A stretch of DNA of 64,000 bases, from NCBI GenBank assembly GCA_963556195.1, contig OY744521.1:129562788-129626787 (forward strand), in the 5' to 3' direction. Position numbers and translations under genes: made by a program. Below, piece by piece: positions 1 through 11,640 of the stretch (position 1 is its first letter; the number at the start of each line of letters is the position of its first letter). Origin of the DNA: Sepiola atlantica. Taxonomy: Eukaryota; Mollusca; Cephalopoda; Sepiida; Sepiolidae. The notes under the pieces are model-generated. The model did not search any database. It had not been told where the DNA came from and saw only the letters and a list, made by a program, of their open reading frames with translations.

Positions 1-339
1 TCTATAGACCCTTTAACATTTGAACATTTTCTTGAAGTAAAATCATGGAATAGCTTTTGATTGAAATTAGAATATGAGTTCTAAACATAAGGTTAAGTAT
101 CATCATATCTTGATATTAATCTTCCTAAGGGAACATAAAAGTGGTGCTAAACTGTTTTGTTTAGAGAATTAATTTTACCAGATTATACTAAATACAATAC
201 AGTTAATATTCGATACGTCATACGTAACCGGTTTCATACGAATTAGGACATTCTACTCGTTGGGTTAGGAAAATCACTATTGTACATATTTTCGTCATCA
301 AATTAATGGCGAAATATGGGAATATACAAATATAAAAAT

Positions 340-800
340 ATTTATTAAAAAATCATTGGCCAATGCGTGCGTAGTGACGGCCCACAAGAATATAATGGAA
401 GCTTTAATCACCTTAAAAGACCACAAGGCAGACTTTAGCAACACACCTACATATAGACTGCTAAAGTACTCCCAACGCGAAATAGGACTAGCCAGCAAAG
501 AAAGAAAGATTAAACAACGGATTAAAAATAATACAGACCTATAACTCTGAGTAAACACGGAACTCACTACTTTTTTTGGTTCAATAACATCCCTACGAAC
601 AACTCTAGATTTATACAATTCGATATCACTGGCTTTTACCCATATATCACTAAGACTATCTTAAGCCTTACACATTGCTTGCAGATATAAATACGATAGA
701 TAATGTACGCCAGGGAAACGCTCCATTTTACAATGACAAAACATGGGTAATAGGTAAAAAATAAAACTCTGAATACTTGTTTGATGTTGTGATGGGGTGA
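340..800 (+). pseudogene. Penelope-like element, N-terminal RT remnant
   Basis: Frameshifted reverse-transcriptase code. An open stretch at 356-544 reads ...ALITLKDHKADFSNTPTYRL..., which matches the conserved TLKDHK...PTCRLINP block before the palm domain of Penelope-like RTs as I recall them. A second frame at 577-651 reads WFNNIPTNNSRFIQ followed by FDITGFYPYIT (619-651). This is RT motif A, with the catalytic Asp at 622-624. A third scrap near 715-800 reads FYNDKTWVI and FDVVMG. Three frames and several stops show that the copy is dead. The upstream part lies at or beyond the window edge; the downstream part is lost. A C-terminal fragment of the same superfamily lies at 29.05 kb. Family assignment is from recalled motifs. 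Confidence 0.65.
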
Positions 801-1880
801 TCACATATGGTTTTGTCGATATTTGACATGTTCCACCTGAAGAAAAAATGCTGTGTAAAAGAAGTTGTTTACGAAGCTAAAACTACGTCACCCATACTGA
901 TTTCGACGAGCAAAATATGCATCGTAATGACAGAAACTTGCTGTAAACAACGTATGTAAGCTCACAATGCATTTATCAAACACCTGGAAAATAGGATAAC
1001 TACAACGCACATCGGGTGCGCTTAAGATTTAAAAGACCAACAGATTCAATACTTGATTGAATCATAAGTACCGGAGCTTAAAAATCTGCACACTCTACAT
1101 TCCAAAAATGTAGCATGTGTACAACTGAAAAACATAAAATCCTACAATCTATTTCTTCACCAGTCACTTTCATTAACATCAGGTCCGAAATATTCGGAAT
1201 ACTACCCTATCGCAGAAAAAATGCTTGCGACTCGATAGCTGTCAGCCATCTTGATTATGATCTCCAAAACATATCAGTAACATTTGTAGGGTCTTATAAG
1301 ACTATGAGTGTGTGCATACGTACACATATATGTGTGTGTAACTTTACATATATATACCCACAAACAGAAAAAATAGTTGATGTTTCTGCTTTCCACCTCT
1401 GCTCAACATAGGTACACTTCAAGGCATAACTACATCTACCCCTATCACTCTTTAAACTTTTGATTCACTCCTTATTTTCACTTTTAGCTAGGAGTCGTAC
1501 CTAATAATAACTCACTCCAAGTATATAATCAACAATTATTTTAGAGTCTCTGAATTCAATTTGTCTTATATTTTGCATTTTACTTATATTCGAACTTTTT
1601 AAATGATTTAATTTTCGTTTATTTTCATAATTCTTTCTTAATCTTTAATTTAACTTTATTTTTTATTCTAAGCTTAATTTTCATCATGTATAAATTTCTC
1701 ACGCATGCCCCTTAATTTTAATAATTATTTTTTCCTTGATGATTCTCTATCTAGCCCTGGTACATACATTGTGGGTCGTCAATACATATTCATCGGCCAT
1801 TCAGTGTTCTTTATAAACATTTGCATATTCCTCAGTTCTCGCCATGGATTTGTTGACGGAGTATGTAGCGATTTTCTTAA
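801..1880. other. AT-rich intergenic stretch, nothing recognised
   Basis: I see no coding similarity, repeat array or RNA gene here. The open frames (for example 1115-1411) have no recognisable motif and no codon bias that sets them apart. Confidence 0.5.
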
Positions 1881-1885
1881 CGGGC

Positions 1886-1910
1886 CGGTTTTAAAGTTCT
1901 TTTAAAACCG
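1886..1910. repeat. Short perfect hairpin
   Basis: The arm CGGTTTTAAA (1886-1895) is perfectly complementary to TTTAAAACCG (1901-1910), with a 5-nt loop. It lies about 45 bp before a 100-bp TA tract. It is GC-richer than its surroundings and could be the end of a mobile element, but no partner was found. Confidence 0.5.
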
Positions 1911-1954
1911 CCGGTTTCAGTCTGACTAATCGAATTATCACTGTATAGTATCAT

Positions 1955-2710
<756 letters not shown>

Positions 2711-2712
2711 AT

Positions 2713-2807
<95 letters not shown>
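2711..2807. repeat. Compound (CA)n(TA)n microsatellite
   Basis: About 36 bp of CA repeats run directly into about 60 bp of TA repeats. Confidence 0.95.
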
Positions 2808-2811
<4 letters not shown>

Positions 2812-4837
2812 CAAGAACATTAAATGCACTTTGATATAGAAGAAAAATCAATTATTTTTAGATTTTCATATGTGAAACATTGTACTTATATATAAAATAA
2901 AATTAAAAAACAATGAAAAAATCATCAGAAATGAATTAGAAGAAAAATCAAAACAAGAGGCCACTTATACATAGATTAAAATAAGTCCATAGCAGTACAT
3001 AAAAACAAAACACTTATTTAGCAGTTAGACTTCAATTATTATCGGAGAATGTTATTATAAGATCAAAAAAGTTTTAGCTTAAAATATTACTTTCATTTCA
3101 ATGTGAAAACTATCGAATAAAGCTAAGAGTAAAAAATTGAAAACTAGTCTTGATAATGTTGGAAACTCGAATAAAAGGTAGAAAATGTAACTGTATGCGA
3201 AAGATGAATGGCCATTAAAAAGGGAATGATGACGGAAAGTGTAGTGTATAAGTGTAATGTAGTGGAAAGTAACAAGTTCGACTGAAGGCTCTTTTAAATA
3301 CAGATACAATAATCATATGGCAAGTATTAGAAAAGCTTGTAGGGTAAGAGTCGATTAATTTACCACTTCTTTAGCTGAATATATAAAATAACATAAAGAC
3401 AAACAACTAAGTACACAATAAAAGGTCAATATTAGTTAAAGTCAGTAAATATTTACCAAACAAGCGCAAAAGATGCAATTTATGTATAACTGAAGCAGTT
3501 GAAATAATCACATATAGAGGAAATATTATAAGCAAGAGAAATCAAATAATAGGCGGCTGTTTACATGAAGGTAAATATAAATATAGTAAATATAACGATG
3601 GAAAACGAATAAGTTACTAGATTATATATTAATGGAGAAACAACACCTGTATCGCTCTTAGAATTAATAAATATAGGTGAACGGAATATCTATAAACAAA
3701 CAATAAATGGCTAATAGCCGAACAATAAATACAGATATAAAAGACAATGTAACAAAAAATAAAAGTGGTGAATTTTTCAGTATCCCAGTAAAAACGGAAG
3801 TCAACTACCACATGGAAAAAACTATAATGTAAGAAAATAAAAAGTCAGAAAAAATAGCAGCACTAATCTATAAAAACTATATGTCTCACTATGTACCCAA
3901 AATGTGCAACCATGGGATGTGTTGTCGTTGTGATGACATAGGTGTAGCTGTTTAATTACTAATTACAAACAACATATACGACAATTTAATAGCGATTATG
4001 AACCATATATAATAATATAAATAAGTTGTTGTAACCACTACAGTAAAAGTACATATGATGGATTGATAGATTAAATAAAAAAATAGTATAAATGTTATAT
4101 CACTTTAGGGGCCAAATGTAATTGGATAGATCGGCACCAATGTCAAGGTTATTATATGAGATCTAACGGAATAAAAAAACTAGCAGTATATTGAATTGAT
4201 AAAAACATATACATTATAATATTGAAATATACTTTAAAATTAGATAAGACATAAACAACAAAAATCTGCATATCACATTATCTTAAATTCGAATTAAATA
4301 CTATTGACAAAGGCGGTTATTCACATGATACGCAACATTTCCTGTTTTCTTCTTTATAAGATAAAATATTGCCAATTTAGTACATATAAAATAAATTTAG
4401 TCTTAAATAAAAAAATGCATGAATATAATAATTTAATATAATTAAAAAAGCATAAAATATATCCAATTCAATTACCAACGGCAAAAACAAAAATATCTAA
4501 TGAAAGGAGTCAGTACTACATATGAAACCTAATTTTATTAATTATAGAAAAAGTGTTTATAATTAAATATAAAAATATTTTCTAAAATTATTTAAATACT
4601 ACCGATAATCCTCAAAATATTGTAGAAGTACTTTGTTATTAATGGGATAGAAAATAAATAAAGCTGCGTACTTCCGGTGATCCAAACAAAACGATTTTTG
4701 GAAATATATATTTTAATGCAGAAATATTTAGATTAATAATTATAGCGGATGATGAATGATTAGAAATACAAATAGATAAAAAGATAATATACATATATGT
4801 TACCACATAAATATAACGAGGCCATAGTTCCATGTAG
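2808..4837. other. Very AT-rich stretch without gene
   Basis: Two kilobases of AT-rich sequence. The short frames (3079-3309, 3629-3811, 4639-4833, all minus) show no recognised motif. I see no RNA gene or transposon end. Confidence 0.5.

Positions 4838-4895
<58 letters not shown>
4838..4895. repeat. (TA)n microsatellite
   Basis: About 56 bp of pure TA repeat. Confidence 0.95.
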
Positions 4896-5866
<971 letters not shown>

Positions 5867-5914
<48 letters not shown>

Positions 5915-5915
5915 T
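5867..5915. repeat. (TA)n microsatellite
   Basis: An imperfect TA tract, directly upstream on + of a degenerate hammerhead-like sequence. Confidence 0.9.
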
Positions 5916-5961
5916 ACTATAAATATCTCTATATTATATGTATGTATATAAAAATATACTT

Positions 5962-6040
5962 ACGTCAAGTAAGCTACACAGAAACGCTTATGTTATGCTT
6001 CATTAGCGTGAGAAATCATCAGACTAATTGCTTAAGAATT
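5962..6040 (-). ncRNA. Degenerate hammerhead ribozyme-like sequence
   Basis: On the minus strand CTGATGA (6016-6022) is followed by a 14-nt poor stem II and then GAAG (5998-6001) instead of GAAA. A possible stem III ends in TCTGTG, followed by TA and GCTTA. The 3' end matches the hammerhead at 32.9 kb: both contain TAAGCTACACAGA on + (here 5970-5982). Flanks 5962-5976 and 6020-6036 are partly complementary, as stem I would be. The core is damaged, so this is most likely a dead relative of the 32.9 kb copy. Confidence 0.4.
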
Positions 6041-6209
6041 TATCTCGCTAATATAATCACTTTCATGTAGATTACTTACAATATGTATATTTAAAAATGC
6101 TACTACGATCTACTCACGTCTTGAGCACTTCTGAAGTAAATTCTGGAAAATCACATATACGTAATACATTATTTCATAATATAACAGTATATACATGAAA
6201 TAGTAATAA

Positions 6210-6213
<4 letters not shown>

Positions 6214-6254
<41 letters not shown>

Positions 6255-6296
6255 CTAAGGAGAATAGAGAGTAAGAGGGAGAGATAAAGAGAGAGA

Positions 6297-6328
<32 letters not shown>

Positions 6329-6332
6329 AAAG
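6214..6332. repeat. (TA)n then (GA)n microsatellite
   Basis: TA tract 6214-6253, then a GA-rich tract culminating in pure GA at 6291-6328. Confidence 0.9.
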
Positions 6333-6395
6333 AAGACTGTAATTCTTTAATGCAAACATTTTGGAAGCGTAGAAACTATGGAAACAGAAGATCAT

Positions 6396-6402
<7 letters not shown>

Positions 6403-6458
<56 letters not shown>
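6403..6458. repeat. (TA)n microsatellite
   Basis: About 55 bp of pure TA. Confidence 0.95.
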
Positions 6459-6461
<3 letters not shown>

Positions 6462-6534
6462 GTTATAATGAAATAATTCCAGGAGGAGATCCGGGTATGA
6501 GAGCTCAATGTGATAAACAGAGCAAGAATAAAAT

Positions 6535-6791
6535 AAAGTATAATAACACGAAATTACATCGATGCAATAATTTATTTCAACCTTGTGGTCTTTTCAAGCA
6601 TCCGATCTAGACGATTACATTTTTGAAACTGAAAGAAAAGAATTAAATTCACACTCGACAATTCAAATATAATTGGAGAGAGAGGTGGTAAAAACCCATC
6701 CAATACATATTTAGAGAGAGAGGGAAATTGAAGCATATCTAATCCTTAAGTCTAACTTGGAAGGGGGAATTACATAATTTACTACAGACAC
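6535..6791 (+). repeat. Left arm of a 260-bp inverted repeat pair
   Basis: This block is nearly the reverse complement of 8645-8908. Shared landmarks include CGATGCAATAATTTATTT, GCATCCGATC, ACTCGACAATTC and CTACAGACAC. By eye similarity is high, with small indels. The arms are separated by about 1.85 kb. They could be long terminal inverted repeats of one element of about 2.4 kb, or two copies of a dispersed repeat in opposite orientation. Confidence 0.75.
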
Positions 6792-7200
6792 CGGTCCCCA
6801 GTGGTCTCTTGGTCAATCCTATGTTATTCTGATGTTCCAAATGGATTTAGGCAAAAATTCAATTTGTGTTTGGAGGAAAAAATAAGAATCTTGAAATACG
6901 AACACAGTTATCTTCTAAATAAACGAGGTGAACTAATGGCCAAATGCAGACATAAATGTAAATTTAAAACGACCAATAACTCGACATCCGATGGACCTCT
7001 AGATATATAACGGTGGTGGTACCAAATTGAATACGTCTAGATTGTTATTTCCCTTCAACCCCCCTCATAAATATTTATATAACGATCTGTTAAGGACACA
7101 TGATTATCGACTTGTTGATATATATTATTGGTATATTAGTATGTTTTTTTTCTGCAGATAACACGCTCGTAAAACGAGAATTAAATCGCATTATTTGTAG
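6792..7200. other. Spacer between inverted repeats, nothing recognised
   Basis: An open frame at 6801-7010 (69 codons) has no recognised motif. It begins inside the inner edge of the left arm, so it is probably not a gene. Confidence 0.4.
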
Positions 7201-7204
7201 ATTT

Positions 7205-7446
7205 ATATATTTGTATATATATATATATATTTGTAGATATATATATATATGTGTGTTTGTGTGTACATATGAATGTATGGTATATTTATACGAATAATTA
7301 TGTATATATGGATATACGTGTGTGTGTGTATATATGTATGGTATGTGTATGTGTATGTGTATGTGGGTTTAGGTATGTATACATTTAGGTATGATTGTAT
7401 ATTGTATGTATGTATATGCGTATATGGGTATGTATATGTAGGTAGG
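7205..7446. repeat. TA/TATG/GTAT low-complexity tract
   Basis: Short TA runs merge into GTAT/GTGT-rich degenerate tetranucleotide sequence over about 240 bp. The open frames on both strands here are translations of this repeat. Confidence 0.85.
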
Positions 7447-7973
7447 TGTATTAATGAATCGTTTACAATATCTTTTGAAAAATAACAAAGCCAAAATTTT
7501 GCAAACGTGCTCAATATATACTATATATTTGTGTTCAGATAAACATGATTTTGGGCGCCCGGTGATTGAAGGTTTTTTATTTCGCTTACACAGCGGGCGT
7601 GATAATTGGATAAAAGTAGCTATTAGATGTCATTTAAAATAAAATAATAAGTTTTATTTTACCCAAATTAACAAATTAAAATAAGTGTAAGTGATAAACG
7701 TTATCACTAACTAATATTAGACATAAATTAAGTGATAATTAAAGATTTTCATATATATAAAATTAATCGATAATATCATATAAACACAGCTTAATTCAAT
7801 AAATTATGAAATAAATTAATAGACGTAAATATTCATAATTCTCCTCATAAAATATATTTTTATAATTTCATATTTTATTAATACTTGAGAATAAAAACAT
7901 AGAGTGATTATATATATATGTGGGAAGTAAGTGTGTATTCTGGCAGGCATATATGTGTGTGGGTAGGTGGGTT

Positions 7974-8004
<31 letters not shown>

Positions 8005-8300
8005 ATATATGCTTTCATGTATATAATAGATGGTGTGTGTGTGCGTATGTTTTAGATAATAGTTAGGTCGTTGATCACAATTTAAAAAGATTCCCTTTTC
8101 CTCGCATTTAGATTAACTTAATGGTTTTTGACACGCGTACAGCTGTTTGGATTTTTCTTTTTTATATCTTTTCCTTTTTACTCTCTTACTTTTTTGATTC
8201 TTCGGCCTTCTTTTCCAATCTGGCTTGATAATTCAGTATTTTCTTGAGGTGATTTGACCGAGTTTGAAAGGGTGGTAAGTTGTTCAAACTAAGTGTGTGT
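7447..8300. other. Intergenic stretch with small GT repeats
   Basis: Contains a perfect small palindrome GTGATAAACGTTATCAC at about 7690-7706 and a (TG)n patch near 7984-8003. No gene or transposon coding is seen. Confidence 0.45.
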
Positions 8301-8302
8301 TT

Positions 8303-8304
<2 letters not shown>

Positions 8305-8379
<75 letters not shown>
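8305..8379. repeat. (TA)n microsatellite
   Basis: About 75 bp of TA repeat followed by GTGT-rich sequence. Confidence 0.95.
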
Positions 8380-8385
<6 letters not shown>

Positions 8386-8644
8386 TTATGCTTGTATATG
8401 ATTGTGTGTGAGTGGTGATGTGTGTATGTATGTACATAGGATGTGTACGTATTTATGCATGTCGATGTATTCGTATGAGTGAAATTGTGTCAGAATTTAC
8501 TTTAGGTTCCTTCCTTCCACTCACAATATACATTTATCGCTAGTCAGTAGGTGTCATAAAACAATGATGAAGGTTAATACTGTTAATGTTTGACACGCCC
8601 CGATTCTTTTGAAAAACAGGACCCCCCCTCCTCCCTCCCTTTCA

Positions 8645-8908
8645 GTGTCTGTAGTAAATTATGTAATTCTCCCTCCCAAGTTAAAATTCAGGATTAGATA
8701 TGCTTCAATTTCCCCCTCTCTCTAAATATCTATTGGATGGGTTGTTACCACCTCTCTCTCCAATTATATTTGAATTGTCGAGTGTGAATTTAATTCTTTT
8801 CTTTCAGTTTCAAAAATGTAATCGTCTGGATCGGATGCTTGAAAAAAACCCACAAGGTTTAAATAAATTATTGCATCGATGATTATGTAATTTCGTGTTA
8901 TACTTCAT
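8645..8908 (-). repeat. Right arm of a 260-bp inverted repeat pair
   Basis: Partner of 6535-6791 (see there). Its inner edge starts with GTGTCTGTAGTAAATTATG. Its outer edge runs into a TA/GA microsatellite at 8911-8990, just as the left arm lies next to TA and GA tracts. Confidence 0.75.
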
Positions 8909-8988
<80 letters not shown>

Positions 8989-8990
8989 AA
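8909..8990. repeat. (TA)n(GA)n compound microsatellite
   Basis: TA tract with one ATATGTAT interruption, then about 24 bp of GA. Confidence 0.95.
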
Positions 8991-9542
8991 GTAAGGGAAA
9001 GTAGAAGATAATGGTATTTAGCATTTTTTGCTCATAACGTTGTAAAAATGTGTGTTAGAAAGTAAAACAAATATCTGTCCATTAAGAGAAAATATCAAAA
9101 GGGAAAGAGTCCCTGATATCGTTCACATAACGACATCGGTTTATAAATCGTGACATCAACATCACTTTGGCTACAGCTACATCTGTCATAAAGCTCTTCA
9201 GGCCTTTTTGACAATAACCGAAACATCTTCTGAAACGGCCATTTTCTAAGTAGCCACTGCCTACTGAACACGTGACAATTTTTGCAGACAACACTCAAAA
9301 GCCATGGCAATTTCATGTTGACGTCAACAGAAGACATAATTCAGAGTAAAACCTGTCACATCGACAAATGCCAGAGTCAATGCGAGAAGCTTTACCCCCA
9401 CCCCTCTTGATATTTGGTTGAACTATCAAAATGGCCGCCATTACAGACATTTTCAATTATATGTCTTTATTTTGCTTTCGCAAATGTCAGCAAAATTATT
9501 TGCGTTTTATTTAAACAATAGACACAATGAATATACCAAAAC
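8991..9542. other. Intergenic stretch, nothing recognised
   Basis: Less AT-rich than its neighbours, with overlapping minus-strand frames at 9082-9337 that I do not recognise. Confidence 0.4.
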
Positions 9543-9543
9543 A

Positions 9544-9611
<68 letters not shown>

Positions 9612-9625
9612 ATAATAATAATAAA
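9543..9625. repeat. (TAC)n(TAA)n microsatellite
   Basis: About 66 bp of TAC triplets followed by TAA triplets. The same order of triplets recurs at 23269-23330, again just upstream of an RLE-LINE fragment. Confidence 0.95.
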
Positions 9626-9727
9626 CGAACTCGCTGCGGAGTACATATACTAAAATTGGAACGATACAGAGAGATTAGCGTGACTCCTGCGCAAGGATGT
9701 GACGCAAATTCGTGAAGCGTTCCATAT

Positions 9728-10058
9728 TTTTACCACACAAGATAGTCCTGAAGGGTCAAGGAGGATGGAAAGACCGGGGAGGGAGAGCACTAACCAGCCG
9801 TCCACTGGAAGAGTGCAAATAAGGCTGGGACCTTGGGGAGGGTTATTGCCATCCAAATTCCAGAGAAGACTAAAGATCGTTTCCAGCTAGAAATCGATGG
9901 TAAGTATCTGTTGTGATAACGCAAAGTCATTTGCAATAGTTATCAAAAGGGGTGGAGATTATTGGAAATTTGGGGAGACTTGTTGTCACTCAGACTCCAG
10001 GGATTATCAGCGAGACATCACTGATGCTGACCTCTGTGAGAACTCTTAGTGAGTACAC

Positions 10059-10060
<2 letters not shown>
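9728..10060 (+). mobile_element. RLE-type LINE 3' UTR (copy A)
   Basis: Homologous to five other segments in the window (10255, 23850, 24392, 24890 and 26845). Shared words include GAAGGGTCAAGGAGGATGG, GGACCTTGGGGAGG, GTCATTTGCA and GGGGAGACTTGTTGTCACTC. It ends in AGTGAGTA and then an (ATA)n tail. In the cluster at 23-27 kb the same segment follows RT and endonuclease code, which identifies it as the 3' UTR of that element. Confidence 0.8.

Positions 10061-10128
<68 letters not shown>
10061..10128. repeat. (ATA)n tail of RLE-type LINE
   Basis: About 68 bp of AAT/ATA triplets directly after the UTR of copy A. The tail probably seeded the microsatellite. Confidence 0.9.
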
Positions 10129-10129
<1 letters not shown>

Positions 10130-10365
10130 CCACATAAACTGCGAAAACTTACCAGACATATGCAACAGAAATAAAAGAAACACATAGAAAGAACACCATC
10201 ACATAAACCCAAGGAAACTGAAACTTCAAGAAATTTCATCAACTGTTCCCGCCGCAAAAGTGATGGCACCAGCCTCGGTTGATGCGACACAAAATAGCCG
10301 TGAAGGGTCGAGGAGGATAGAAAGATCGAGGAGGGAGAGCACTAGCAAGACCTCCACTAGAAGAG
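10129..10365 (+). mobile_element. RLE-type LINE 3' UTR, partial (copy A2)
   Basis: Starts with the junction region seen before copy B (AAGAAATTTCATCAACT, AAAAGTGATGGCACCAGCCT). It continues to the GAGGAGGGAGAGCACTA block and then stops abruptly, with code from the middle of the element following. This suggests an internal rearrangement. Confidence 0.7.
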
Positions 10366-10925
10366 ATGCCCATTACAGAATCCCAACCAAGAAATTAAAA
10401 CAACTCGATCAGAACGCATTACGTACAGCCAAGATAGATAAAACCCAGAAAAACAGAAAAAGTATATAAAGAGATGAAACAGTAAACCACATAATAAGTA
10501 AATGATGCATACTGGTTCAAAACAAATACAAAAATAGACATGACTTGTTTTGGAAGGTAATCAATTGGGAACGATGTAAATGACTTTTAACAGACACATG
10601 GTACTAAGATAAACCGGAACCAGTATTGGAAAACGGAAAGCATATCTTTTGCAACATGAAAATAAAAACGGAAAAATTCACCCAAGCTAGAAAAATAAAC
10701 ATGATAGTAGTTCACAGTGTGAAGTGGAAGGATACAAAAAATCTAAATAAATAGATAGCGCCTAGTAAAGAGCTGAAGAGAATATAGAACATTAAGAAAA
10801 CTACCGTAATACGAATAATTGTATGAGCATTGGAAACTTGATTTTTTTTAATTAAGAGAAATTAGAATTAAAGGGGGGGGGGGGAGGCTGACACAACACG
10901 AATCACGGTACTGATGAAACATAGA
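10366..10925 (+). pseudogene. RLE-type LINE, C-terminal ORF remnant
   Basis: Broken code whose fragments run in the expected order for R2/NeSL-like polyproteins. NALRTAKIDKTQKN (10395-10455) is followed by DETVNHIIS (10472-10500). This is the region of the zinc-knuckle, where the expected cysteines are mostly lost. Then come pieces with LEGNQLGTM and, near 10805-10830, TVIRIIV, a remnant of the PIVIGALG segment. It ends close to a G12 run (10873-10884). Multiple stops and frameshifts. Confidence 0.6.
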
Positions 10926-11214
10926 AATTGCCAAGAAAAATTATCGAGTGAAGAAACTAACCCACATCAGCAGATGACACTGGACTGCAACAGGTTAATT
11001 GTAGAAAATTTTATATTTCGTAAAGACGACTAGAAAAATAAATAAAACATACTCAGACGAATCCAAAAGAAAGTGAGATTTTCGCATGTGTCATTTTTGA
11101 AAAACTCACGATTTGGAAAAAACATGTAGATGATTTTCATTTTTTTCTTGTATAACAAAAAAATAGCAATTGCATAATGCTTTTATTTATTTATCTATTT
11201 TTTTAATATTTTTA

Positions 11215-11640
11215 TTTGTTTACTTGAATTACCCCTCCCCCAATGGCAACTTGCTACTGAGACGTAAAGAGGTTATTATGAATAAGGGGCCCGCATATTT
11301 ATAGGGGCATCCTAAGTGGAGAGTTATGCCGCGAGATGCTTGTCCACATGACATTTAAATTTCTGCATGTTGGAGCAGGGAAGGAATTCCAAAGGTTGTA
11401 AGTTCGAGGAAAGAAGCTACTAGAGTAGAAAGCCTACCGGCATATGGGGACCTCTACAGTGAAGGGGTGTGATTTTGCTGCTTTTCGGGTTTGTCGAGGT
11501 ATTCACGTTGAGGAAACACAAGTGCAGCAAGGTTGTTGGACCACATTAGAGTACTTATAAAACAAGCACAAGGATACAACATTGCAGTGATGGGACAACG
11601 GCGTACAATGCTTCCGCGTTGCGCTTATTCAGCATCCAAA
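11215..11640 (-). pseudogene. Non-LTR LINE, C-terminal RT end and 3' region
   Basis: Read on the minus strand, fragments give RKAAKSHPFTVEVPICR and SFFPRTYNLWNSFPAP. This is the SFFPRT.RLWNSLP signature that closes many CR1/jockey-like ORF2 proteins. The plus-strand segment 20935-21370 is a paralogue, sharing SHPFTVEVPI and the downstream MWTSIS/NSPLRM region in nucleotide sequence. Stops and frameshifts show it is dead. Confidence 0.65.

Noticed and set aside
10908..10930. CTGATGA followed by GAAA
   Set aside because: Only 6 nt separate the boxes, with no possible stem II. The sequence is explained as the remnant TTALMKTA-type code at the end of the RLE-LINE.
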